Part shown: piece after piece, positions 1-9,500 of the stretch
How the letters are laid out: every line of letters starts with the position of its first letter
Position numbering within the stretch: the first letter of the stretch is position 1
Assembly: GCA_026416535.1 (NCBI GenBank)
Contig: JAOAFA010000111.1
Coordinates: 1 to 41,136 of the forward strand
Length of the DNA stretch: 41,136 nucleotides
Reading direction: 5' to 3'
From: Deltaproteobacteria bacterium
GTDB lineage: Bacteria > Myxococcota > SpSt-1050
The notes under the pieces: generated by a model
The model's database searches: none
Told to the model about the DNA's origin: nothing
What the model saw: the letters and a program-made list of their open reading frames with translations, nothing else
Translations under genes and position numbers: made by a program

Positions 1-538
1 GGGAAGGATTGAGAGGAGATTCAGATTTTTTCAGGACAGGTTAATAAAAGAGATGAGACTGTTGGGTATAGATAATTATACAGAGGCTAATAAATTTCTT
101 GATGAGAAATTTCTTCCTTGGTGCAACAGGAGATATACTCATAAGGTAGAAAGCCTTTATGGGGCTATACGAGGGAATAAAGACCTTGACCTTATCTTTT
201 CAATAAAACATGCAAGAAAGGTGAATAAGGACAATACCGTTAGATTCTGTGGAAGGATTTATCAAATACTTCCAGTTAACGGGATAAGTAGTTTCTGTGG
301 GAGGTGGGTAGAGATATGCGAACTTTTGGATGGAAGGATAGAGATTTTATGGGAAGGTAAGAAATTATCCTATGTAGAGACTGCTGATAAAGATGAATAT
401 GAGGCAAGAACAGAAAGAGAAGAGGATTTCTTAGGATTTAGAACTACAGAAGTTTTAGAGAAAAAGGAGAGAAAGAAGGGATACAAACCAGCATTAAATC
501 ACCCATGGAGAAAAGGTATGAGGTATATGTCATTTTAA
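1..538 (+). mobile_element. Right-hand part of an insertion sequence, cut by the contig end
   Basis: The window opens inside a transposase reading frame with no start, so only the 3' part of an element is present. No terminal inverted repeat could be fixed. A repeated ATTGACTTTA occurs at 556-565 and 587-596 just after the gene and could belong to the element's right end. Assemblies often break at multicopy IS elements, which would explain a contig edge here. Confidence 0.6.
2..538 (+). CDS. Transposase, ISNCY-like DDE family, 5'-truncated
   Basis: The frame is open from base 2, giving about 178 residues of C-terminal transposase. It begins GRIERRFRFFQDRLIKEM, matching the conserved 'KGRIER.F...QDRLVKELRL' block that follows the catalytic core of ISNCY-type DDE transposases. 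Next comes the 'DLDLIFSIKHARKVNKDNTV' block, in family members the start of a C-terminal domain with a beta-rich 'IYQI' segment. The ATG at 53 is internal, since homology continues upstream of it. The DDE catalytic residues lie outside the window, apart from possibly the terminal Glu of the GRIER motif. The protein is Lys/Arg/Glu-rich and ends normally at TAA 536-538. Whether the full copy is active cannot be judged here. Family assignment is from recalled motifs, and IS481-like is the alternative. Confidence 0.75.
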   Translation, partial: GRIERRFRFFQDRLIKEMRLLGIDNYTEANKFLDEKFLPWCNRRYTHKVESLYGAIRGNKDLDLIFSIKHARKVNKDNTVRFCGRIYQILPVNGISSFCGRWVEICELLDGRIEILWEGKKLSYVETADKDEYEARTEREEDFLGFRTTEVLEKKERKKGYKPALNHPWRKGMRYMSF

Positions 539-587
539 ATTAGTAAAAAGATGTGATTGACTTTAGGAATACTAAATATAAAAATTA

Positions 588-616
588 TTGACTTTACAAA
601 ACTTCTGATTTAAAAA
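588..616 (+). promoter_or_regulatory. Putative sigma70 promoter of rpmE-epmA-protease
   Basis: TTGACT (588-593), a 17-nt spacer and TAAAAA (611-616), about 35 nt upstream of the rpmE start. A second TTGACT at 557-562 lacks a convincing -10. The site lies within 80 nt of the transposase stop, so the promoter could have arrived with the IS end. Confidence 0.4.
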
Positions 617-650
617 CTATAGCTCTTTTATGAGCTGGAGGTCACTAGAG

Positions 651-878
651 ATGAAAGAGAAGATTCATCCAGAATACTACGATTGTACGATTACTTGTGC
701 TTGTGGTAATGTAATCAAGACGAGATCTACGAGAAAAGACTTCTCTGTCGAAATCTGTTCAAACTGTCATCCGTTTTTTACTGGGAAGCAAAAGATAATA
801 GACACTGCTGGGAGGGTGGACAGATTTATGAGGAAATATGGAAAAAATAGGAAAGAAGAACAGAAGAAAAGCCAATAG
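651..878 (+). CDS. rpmE: 50S ribosomal protein L31 (bL31)
   Basis: A 75-residue bL31, a zinc-ribbon protein of the large ribosomal subunit. The family signature is plain: [11 protein letters not shown] at the N-terminus, a CAC zinc half-site at residues 16-18 and a C-x2-C half-site in '[15 protein letters not shown]', then a basic tail. Because the cysteines are retained, this is the Zn-binding (C+) form. The start is ATG 651: GGAGGT lies 8 nt upstream at 637-642 and the family begins with M-K-x-x-I-H-P. An in-frame ATG at 630 would add seven unrelated residues and sits before the ribosome binding site. The stop is 18 nt before epmA, so the two are probably co-transcribed. Confidence 0.95.
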   Translation: MKEKIHPEYYDCTITCACGNVIKTRSTRKDFSVEICSNCHPFFTGKQKIIDTAGRVDRFMRKYGKNRKEEQKKSQ

Positions 879-896
879 ATTTTTACTCAAAACTTG

Positions 897-1892
897 ATGA
901 AGGTACCTAAAAAGTTACTAAAACAGAGAGGGGACTTAATAGATACTGTAGAGCATTTTTTCAGAGAAAAGGGATTCCTGAGAGTTGAGACCCCCTCAAT
1001 ATATTTATTTGAAGAAAGCAATCCTAATATCAAAGGCATAAAGGTAATACTCGAACACAACGGTAGAACTATTAATTCTACACTCATTACCTCTCCTGAA
1101 ATATATATGAAGAGGCTTTTGGCAGAGGGATATGGAAATATATATCAAATATGTAAATTTTTTAGGAATGATGAATACGGCAAAATACATAATCCAGAGT
1201 TTTTGGGACTTGAATTTTACGAAGTGGGGAAAGACTACAATCACACGATGAATACCACGGAAGAGCTGATTAAGCATCTAGTTTTCTCTCATAATTTAAC
1301 AGTAAGAAATAAAAATAATGAGGTTATAGATTTTTCCAAACCTTTTGATAGAATTACTATAAGAGAGCTTCTAATTGATCATGGACTGAGGCTCGATTCT
1401 TTAGAAGACAGGGAAGAGTTAAAGTCAAAACTAAAAGGGAAGATTAACATAAGTGAAAATGACAGTTTTGATGATATATTTTTCAAATTCTTTTTCACTT
1501 ATATTGAACCATTTCTAGGTATTAACCGCCCTATATTTTTATATGATTACCCCCCTTCGATGTGCTCCATGGCTAAGATAACAAATAAGAAAGGTATAAG
1601 GATAGCAGAAAGGTATGAGCTCTATATAAATCAGATAGAGATATGTAATGGATTCTCAGAACTTATAGATTCGGAAGAGCAGGCAAAAAGAATGTTAAAC
1701 GATCTTAGTTCAAAAGGGATATCGATGGGTTATGATAAAGTATTTGTCGAGGCACTGAAAAAAGTCCCTGAGTGTTCTGGAAATGCAGTTGGACTTGATA
1801 GATTATTTGTTGTGCTTTTAAACTTGGAAAGCATAAAAGACATAATACTTTTTCCATTAGACGAAGAGATTGCGCTCTATGAAAAATGGTAA
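897..1892 (+). CDS. epmA: EpmA-type class II lysyl-tRNA synthetase paralog (PoxA/GenX)
   Basis: A 331-residue protein close to the usual ~325 residues of EpmA, which attaches (R)-beta-lysine to a lysine of elongation factor P. It is a stand-alone class II catalytic core without the OB-fold anticodon-binding domain of true LysRS. Motif 1 is 'FLRVETPSI', motif 2 is 'FRNDEYGKIHNPEFLGLEFYE' (about residues 91-111), and motif 3 is 'CSGNAVGLDRL' near residues 291-301. ATG 897 is preferred; a TTG three bases upstream is the only other nearby option and no good Shine-Dalgarno decides it. EF-P and EpmB are not in the window, so which lysine form is used is unknown. It follows rpmE by 18 nt, and its last 14 nt overlap the next gene. 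Confidence 0.9.
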   Translation: MKVPKKLLKQRGDLIDTVEHFFREKGFLRVETPSIYLFEESNPNIKGIKVILEHNGRTINSTLITSPEIYMKRLLAEGYGNIYQICKFFRNDEYGKIHNPEFLGLEFYEVGKDYNHTMNTTEELIKHLVFSHNLTVRNKNNEVIDFSKPFDRITIRELLIDHGLRLDSLEDREELKSKLKGKINISENDSFDDIFFKFFFTYIEPFLGINRPIFLYDYPPSMCSMAKITNKKGIRIAERYELYINQIEICNGFSELIDSEEQAKRMLNDLSSKGISMGYDKVFVEALKKVPECSGNAVGLDRLFVVLLNLESIKDIILFPLDEEIALYEKW

Positions 1893-2541
1893 GATCATAA
1901 TTTTTATAATTATTACAGCTCAACTACTTTATTCATACGAAAGAGAAAAAGCTGAAATCTCTGGAAAGCCCTTAAAATGGGAAAAGTTACCTATAAAATA
2001 CCACATAAACAAATTTTGTTATAAGCCGATTGATGCGGAAAAGTGTAAAGAGGCAATTGTAAGATCGTTTAACACATGGGAATCTCCAAAGTGTACCTCT
2101 CTTAGATTCGAAAGAAGTGAAGATACGGAAGAAGCTAAGGGTTCATTTAATTCATTGGATATCAAGGCCAATAAAAATATTATTGTGTGGTATTACAAAG
2201 ATTGGCCATACGAGCCAAATGGAGTTGCGCTCACAACCATAACATATGATGACAAGACTGGCGAAATATATGATGCAGATATAGAGTTAAATGGGGTTTA
2301 TTACAGATTTGATGTCGTAGAGACACTTCCATCAACATACACGGATATACAAAATACTATGACACACGAAATTGGACATATGATAGGACTTGACCACAAT
2401 TATGATCCACATAGCGTTATGTATCCTACTGCAAAAGCGGGGGAGATCAAGAAGAGAATTTTATCCCAGGACGATATTGAGGGTGTTTGCGATATTTATA
2501 GAGAAGAAAATGGATGTAGTTGCTCTATTCTCTCTTATTAA
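1879..2541 (+). CDS. Secreted matrixin-like (M10) zinc metalloprotease with GCSC tail
   Basis: A 220-residue exported protease. An N-terminal hydrophobic stretch (KIIIFIIITAQLLYSY, residues 4-19) looks like a signal peptide. The zinc site HEIGHMIGLDH (HExxHxxGxxH, about residues 161-171) is followed by SVMYP, the Met-turn of metzincins, so the catalytic machinery is intact. A 'KWEKLPIKYHIN' strand and 'SFNTWE' are typical of matrixin-fold N-termini. No propeptide cysteine switch was recognised. The C-terminus is NGCSCSILSY, a GCxC ending shared with the unrelated protease at 38079-39497. ATG 1879 puts the signal peptide at the extreme N-terminus; a TTG at 1870 is possible. The start lies inside epmA and the last 17 nt overlap the convergent lipoprotein gene. 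Substrate unknown. Confidence 0.85.
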   Translation: MKNGKIIIFIIITAQLLYSYEREKAEISGKPLKWEKLPIKYHINKFCYKPIDAEKCKEAIVRSFNTWESPKCTSLRFERSEDTEEAKGSFNSLDIKANKNIIVWYYKDWPYEPNGVALTTITYDDKTGEIYDADIELNGVYYRFDVVETLPSTYTDIQNTMTHEIGHMIGLDHNYDPHSVMYPTAKAGEIKKRILSQDDIEGVCDIYREENGCSCSILSY

Positions 2542-3514
2542 GAACAATTATTCCAAGATCATTATTTCCTTTTCTGAGTTCTACATTTCTTTGTGAACTA
2601 CTATAAGTAATATTGCCTCCTATATCGATTCCATACATTATAAAACTATATACGCCCTCACTCAGATCTTGGTTCATATATTGCTGGGGAACGCAAGATA
2701 TTGTTTTGTCCAAAAAGACCGCCCCACCTGAGGGTGCAGAGAAGATCAATCTAACATTTACAACGCCCACTTCATTGCAATTCTTATTATCAGGAGCAAA
2801 CGTCCAACCTACGCTAAAAATTGCCTTGGTATATACCCTCTTTAAGACAATTACACCAAGGTTATTTTCACCAAAATTTAGTGTTTTCTCTACCTCGGCA
2901 AAGTATAATGCAACTCCAGCTACATCATATCCAGTTAATTGAATTAAATATCTTTTCTTTGGCGCAAATGCAGTTATTGTGCCTCCTTTATCAGAGCACT
3001 TCACCACCTCATCAAACTCGATTGTTCCATCAGCGTTTATAATTTTTATTCCTATTTTTGAGACTCCAGCCTGAACACAGTCTGTATTCGACGGGGATTC
3101 AAACGCCCAAGAAAAAGTTATATCAGATAACACATATTCTAGCTCAATTAATACAACTCTACCATTTACGTCCACACTAGATGACCCTGAGTATCTAATC
3201 TCTCCGTTAGTACCATACCCCATTAAGACCACATCGTAAGTATCTGGTATAAAATTTGTTATCGTAACTCCCATATAATCACAAGAAAAGTTGTTTTCGT
3301 ACTCTAAACTTCCGCCTTTGTCATAGACCTCAAGACCAATCACTACCACGCCTGCATCAGCACAACTTATATTATTAGGGAATTTCCAATTAATCTTAAG
3401 TTCGCCTGAACCCCCTTGTGGAGGAGAAACTCCTCCACAAGAGATTACCCATATACAAATCACTAGTATAACTATGGACTTTACACTTCCAATAGGAAAG
3501 AAGGTCTTAAACAT
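2525..3514 (-). CDS. Lipoprotein with three ~95-residue Cys-pair modules
   Basis: A 329-residue predicted lipoprotein. A signal peptide (IVILVICIWVISC) ends in a lipobox with Cys followed by GG. The mature part is three tandem modules. Each starts with a strand containing W-x-F, then an N..C...GV motif (NNISCADAGV, NTDCVQAGV, NKNCNEVGV), a second Cys about 30-35 residues later (NNFSC, VVKC, TISC), and ends with a '.Y.v.l.GyD..G...Y' strand. Each Cys pair probably forms a disulfide in an Ig-like beta sandwich. Similar modules are common in Myxococcota surface lipoproteins (family memory, not searched). ATG 3514 is chosen because an AGAGGTGG ribosome binding site sits 5-6 nt before it and overlaps an alternative GTG at 3523. 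The gene begins 12 nt after the giant lipoprotein gene stops and probably works with it. Function unknown. Confidence 0.75.
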   Translation of the reverse strand: MFKTFFPIGSVKSIVILVICIWVISCGGVSPPQGGSGELKINWKFPNNISCADAGVVVIGLEVYDKGGSLEYENNFSCDYMGVTITNFIPDTYDVVLMGYGTNGEIRYSGSSSVDVNGRVVLIELEYVLSDITFSWAFESPSNTDCVQAGVSKIGIKIINADGTIEFDEVVKCSDKGGTITAFAPKKRYLIQLTGYDVAGVALYFAEVEKTLNFGENNLGVIVLKRVYTKAIFSVGWTFAPDNKNCNEVGVVNVRLIFSAPSGGAVFLDKTISCVPQQYMNQDLSEGVYSFIMYGIDIGGNITYSSSQRNVELRKGNNDLGIIVLNKRE

Positions 3515-3526
3515 ATTAACCACCTC

Positions 3527-6500
3527 TTAATATGTAACAGTGCCAGTAATGTACCAGAGGACCTTGTCACTAATTGTTGCCTTCAAGAAAGTCTGTATTG
3601 TTCCAGTACCTTGGTCGAGCAAAGGCGCTTGCAGCGTTACATAATCACTATAACAATAATCAGAGAATAATTGTAGTGTTTTATTTAACTTAACAACTGT
3701 GTTTATATAACATATTCTGTAGTTAGAATCATTTGGATCTGTCTGGCATACAGTAACTTGAGTAGGAGACGAATATGTAAACACGAGCTTATATGGGGGT
3801 TTCTCTGGTATTACAAATTCTGAGGGTCCGCTAATAACTGGTGGTGGAGGAACTTTATCTGAAATCGGCTTTGCGGTCTCGAATTTAAGTATGGCACCCG
3901 CCTGATTTACAAAGTGTGAGTCACATACCTTAAAGTTAAACCTCATGGTCTGTCCATTACCCATCGTAAAAGCAGTATTTGGACATATAAGATTTATTCC
4001 TGGTGTAACAGGCACGTTTCCTGAACATTGACCAGTAGAGGGGAATGGATTTGCTACCTGGTCCACACTGTCAGACCACGCCATAATAGTTTCTTTATAA
4101 ATATTGGTATTTGAATCCCACCTGTTGTTACCTGCATTCCAGATACCATCACCGTTGGTATCAAAGAATTGTTCTATAGGCAGGTTTTTTGTGTTATCAT
4201 CATCTGCGTCGAAGAAAGGTTCTGCCAAATCTATAAAAGGTTCACTAACTGATATTGTATCTCCTCCAACAGTATTCAACCAATTATTACAGACAGGAGG
4301 ATCATAGGAGGCAATGTCAATCCTTCTACATTTCTTGTCTATGCCTGGATCGAACTTTTGTGGTTGTCCTTGAAAGATACTCTCTCTCCACATTTCGGAC
4401 CCTGTAAATTCACCATTACCGTCGTTATCGTAAAACTCTTCCTCACCAGTCGTAACTGAAATAATGGACACTATGGTATCTCTTGGATTATAAGTTCCAT
4501 TATAAGGCTCTCCGGAGATTGGTGCAACATCATAGGGATACGGTTCTGATGTTCTCAATCTGGCTTCAGCAGTTCCCAAATAGGACTCCCAATCGTTGGG
4601 GTATTTAGCTTGAGCTGTGGCTCTATCGTATGTTAAGGCCTGTGAGGTCATAAGGCCAGCCTCTGTCCTGAAATGAACAGTTGTAGCCTTTTCAACCTTA
4701 TTAGTATACCTATCTCCTAATGAAACTGTACAAGGTATTTCCTTTGGTGAAGAACCCAATGTAGCTACTACTTTTTTCTCGCAAGTAAAATTCATATACC
4801 TAGCAGAGGGTTTAGCTCCTATCACAGCTATGGCAGGTGAGACACCTCTAACAGTAACACCAGGTAACGACGATGTAGCTGTCACTGTGAAGGTTGTAGC
4901 AACTGTCCCTGCCTTTACCGTTGCATAGACCATTCCACTATCATCTGTGTATGCATAAGGTGGAATAATTATTAATCCTCCCGGGGCATTACTAAGAGTA
5001 AAGTCAACCCTCTGATTTTTGGGGAATCTCTGCCCAATATTGTCAAACACCTTAAACCCTATTATCGCGGTCTCATTAAACCCTGAACCTTTTGCACCCA
5101 TCACATCTGTAGTAATGAATTGATACATAATTGATCCCAGGGTAACAAAACTTACATAAGTAGAGTTAGAAATAATTTTATTGTCTGGTGTTGTAAATTT
5201 ACCCTCTACCCTTGCAAGGGCGGCGACAGGACCGCTGATTAGTTTCACTGATGCATTTCCACTATTATTCAGCTGGGCGGTCACATCCTTATGCTGTATA
5301 TCGTTATAAACACACGTTGGCGGAGGATCTATACATTCGAGTGTTCCATCTGTGGTTGTTATCTTTACGCTCCCTGATTTTACAGGTGCATTCGTATTAT
5401 CAAAGACAAAGGCTGTGATCGTTGTTCTTGAATCACCATCAGCAATCAAGGATAAATCAGATGCGACAACACTAATAAAGTACTTAGTAAGTGCATCAGC
5501 AGGTCTTATTATTACAGTAATCTTCCTTAAAGGAGCCTTATTCCCACAGAAATACTGAGCTGAAACCTCGGCAGCACCCGCCTGGGAACCACCAAACATA
5601 GTAACCGTTGCCTCACTATTATTATTTGTAAGAACTACTATTTCCTGTTCACCATTACTAAACTTGCCCAGTGTTGTTTTTATCTGCACAGGAACATTTG
5701 GTCCTATTGGCTGATTGAATTGATCCCTCATATCTTTTACAGATATAAGCGTTGAATCAGTCCCATTGGCCTGAATTACTGTACTGGATGCCTCAAGCCT
5801 AAATGCGCATGGGCCGGTTGCATTTGGATCATTCATAATGCCCAGCGAAGTAATAGTAGCACTCTGATCATAATTCTTTTCATCAGCACTAGGATCAAAT
5901 GAATATGTAACTTTTACATTGGCGGAGACATTTTGAGTCTGCCCAGAATCACCAGCCACATCGTCAAATACTGCAAAAACACCTTTGATTCCACTAGAAA
6001 AATCAGTTATAGAAGTTTGTTCACTACAAACAAATGATTGGCATGAACGGCTTACTGAGATCTTCATTCCAAGGTCATCCTTTAGCACAGGAGGTTTTCC
6101 ATCTATTCCGATCTTCCCGAGTGTGAAAAGGGTTATTATGGAGGATTTTGTAATTGGATTAAGTCTTTCGTCTTTTATCTCATAAGTAAAATCTTGTGAA
6201 CTACCATCAGCTAAATTAAAATTGGTAGGACAGATTACACTCAAATTTGGGGAATTTTGACTACACGTACTTCCAATAGCTACAGGGCCTGACCACAAAA
6301 TATAAGTTTTTACCCAGACAAGTGAATTGTCATTTGGATCAGAGTGTGCATCCCATACTCCATTCGAAGGTGTATATTTAGCATCATTATTTGTATCTAT
6401 ATAAAGTTCAGCGCAGTTGTAGGGTTTATTTTGTTGCCTTAGAGCCTCATCTGCGGCTGTAGAGCCATCGCAATACCCATTATCATTTTCATCTACGAAC

Positions 6501-9500
6501 GGTTCACCTTGATCAACAAATGGCTCACCGTTATCATATTTCCCATTACCATTTATATCATCGAATTCTTCTTCTCCCTTAAATGCCGCTATTATGGTCA
6601 CAAGTCCATCTCTGGGATTATATGTCTTACCCCCAGAGACGTAGCTTGGTTCTTTTGAGATCGGTGCTACATCGGCCGGTTTTCTCACATTATTCGTTAT
6701 ATAAGCTGCATATGCATTCCCTTCCTCAGTTATGTTTGACACATTCGTAATAATCCCAGCCTCTGCCATAAATCGCACGGCAACAGGCATTTTTACTATA
6801 TTAGTATACCTATCTCTTGCTGATGCAACGCAATTAGTTCCCACTTTTTCACTGCCAAACCCACCTAAATTTTTGTGCTCGCAACTGAGAGTGACATATT
6901 TTCTGTTGGGTTTTGCTCCTATTATTACGATTGGTTCTGAAGATGCGGTTACTATTTGTGTCCCCATTTGAGCCCTTGCCAATACATTGACCGTTTGCGC
7001 TAATGTCCCAGTTCTAATGATTGTCTTGACAAGCCCATCTTCCGCAGAGACAGACGAAGTTGGATTAAGAGTAATAGCACTTGAGCCGCTCTGAGCACCA
7101 GTAAATGTAAAGTCAACATTCTGGCCAGATAGAGGTCTTCCGGCAGTATCTACAACCCTAAATATTACCTCGGCTGATTCATTATATCCGGAATCTTTTA
7201 CTCCTAAAGGAGATTTTGAGACTGATAGAAATTTAATATCTGCGAGTTGAACTACATTTACTTTAACCTCAGATTTCAATTCTGGGTTGCTCTGGAAGAG
7301 TGAGGCACTAACAGTAGCTTCACCAGTAGAATATCCACCCACCATATCAACGGTTGCCACTCCACCTGAGGTTTGAGTAACACATATATTGGTTGTATTA
7401 ATCTTCGTATTTACACACTTATAACCATTCGGGCTGCCTATATCGGGGGGGTTCTTGAAATAACCCAGGTTAGTAGCAAATTTTACCAGAGCTCCATCTG
7501 CTACCGGCATTCCACTATCATCAATTAAGGTTGCATTAAACTTTACACTATCTATCCCATCAGCCATTATACTAGTCTTCCCGGATTCTGGCTCAACAAC
7601 TATATTAACACCTATAAATGTTATTTTAACCTCATCGGTGACCTTCGTCCCATAAGAATCATTACATATGAAGCTTGCCTGAACAGTAGCCGTTCCTCCC
7701 CGTTCTCCATTCACCATTTGAACAGTAGCCTGTTTATTACTTGAATTAACAACTAAATATTTTGACCCACCAGCTGTGAACTTGCCTATATCAGTACTGA
7801 ATGTAATAGTTGTATCCCATGGTAATCCGTCTTTATCAAGTGGTTCTGCCTTTATCAAAACTTGAGATACACCATCCGCTGCTACAGGCAAAGAGGGTGT
7901 GAAGGAGAGCTTGCTGCGGCAGGCGCCCGAACTAATAGTCGAATCCATCCTCCCACTTGAAGATATAACTGTCTTCTCAGAACCCGTTGATGTCTTTGTT
8001 TCGATGGTTACTGATACATAGGAAGGTTTCATAACTTCTTTTTCTGGATCTTCATCCGCGAGGGTAAATCCACCTGAATACCCGGTTCCAAATTTAAATT
8101 CATTGACCTCGTAAGATATCTTAGGATTGGTCTGATTTGCCTTTCTTACTTTGAATATGCTGATACCCGTCATAGCAGGAACTGTTTTACTCGTATCTCC
8201 CAACAGTTTACCAGCGCCGTCCACTTTAACCTCTATCATTGAACCCGGGATTGGAGGTAATAGATTAAAGTCCTTGAACGAATAATAAAAAGGCATTGAG
8301 CCTTTATTAGGAATATCAAATCTTTCAGGGCAAATAACTGATGCAGAATTTGGATCCGGTGTTGCTCCAAGGCATTTCCCACCGGTAGCAATATTTCCAG
8401 TCCATACTACCCATGTGGGTTTCCAAATAACTGTGTTTCCATCCCATTTTCCATTTGGACCATCATAATTTCCATTTAAATTTACATCTATAAATGCCTC
8501 ATCAGAATCCCATTGATTATTATCATTCATATCTACAAATGGTTCACCCAAGTCCACAAAAGCCTCTCCAAGGTCATACTGTCCATTTCCATTTTCATCA
8601 TCGAATTCCTCTTCTCCTGTAGTGGCTGCTATGATTGTTACAAGTCCATCCCTTGGATTTCTGGCTAAACCAGTTCCAACCCTTGGCTCATCTGTAAGGG
8701 GGGGAACATCTTTTGGTCTTGGATCCTGCGTCCTCAGTGTAACTGTTGCTATACCTATTTTATCGCCCTCCTCACTTGTCTCAGCAGAAGGTGTGATCGC
8801 CCCTGCCTCTGTTCTAAAGAATATTTTTGTTGCAAACGGTATCTTGTTTGAAAATCTATCAGCAATTGCTACAGCACAATTTTGTTCGAGTAAATCATAT
8901 ACAAATCCTTGAACATTTATATCTGTTGGGGAGCAGCTAAAATTCAGATATTTTGCATTTGGCACACCAGTTGTCATTACCACGGGACCACATCTTGCCT
9001 CACCTACTTTTGAAGAACCTTTCACCCATACTGTTGTAGGAACTGTACCGGCATAGAGAACTGTACATGCCAATCCGCTATCATCAGAGACCATGCTCGT
9101 AGGATTAACATAGATTCCCCCAGGTGCATCGGATGGAGCGAAATTTAAAGTTATTTTGGAAATTGGAGCCCCCTGATCATCAACTACCTTAAAACACATA
9201 GAAGTAAAATCTTTGTGTCCGGAATTTTTCAAGCCAAGATGTTTATCGCCTATATAGTTGCATGAAATTGTGGCATTTCTAATAAGCCTGATATCTATTG
9301 ATTTCGAGAGCTGCTTATCAGAGACCTTCGTCTGAATATTCACCCTCGCAATACCCATATCTCCATCTGACTTTAACTGGGCACTAGCCTTCCCTCCCTG
9401 AGTCTTTACAATTATATTCTTGGGTTTTGAATTATCACTTGCCACAAAATAGCCCAGAACAGTATCAAATATTACATCAACCTCATTTGTAACAGGATTG

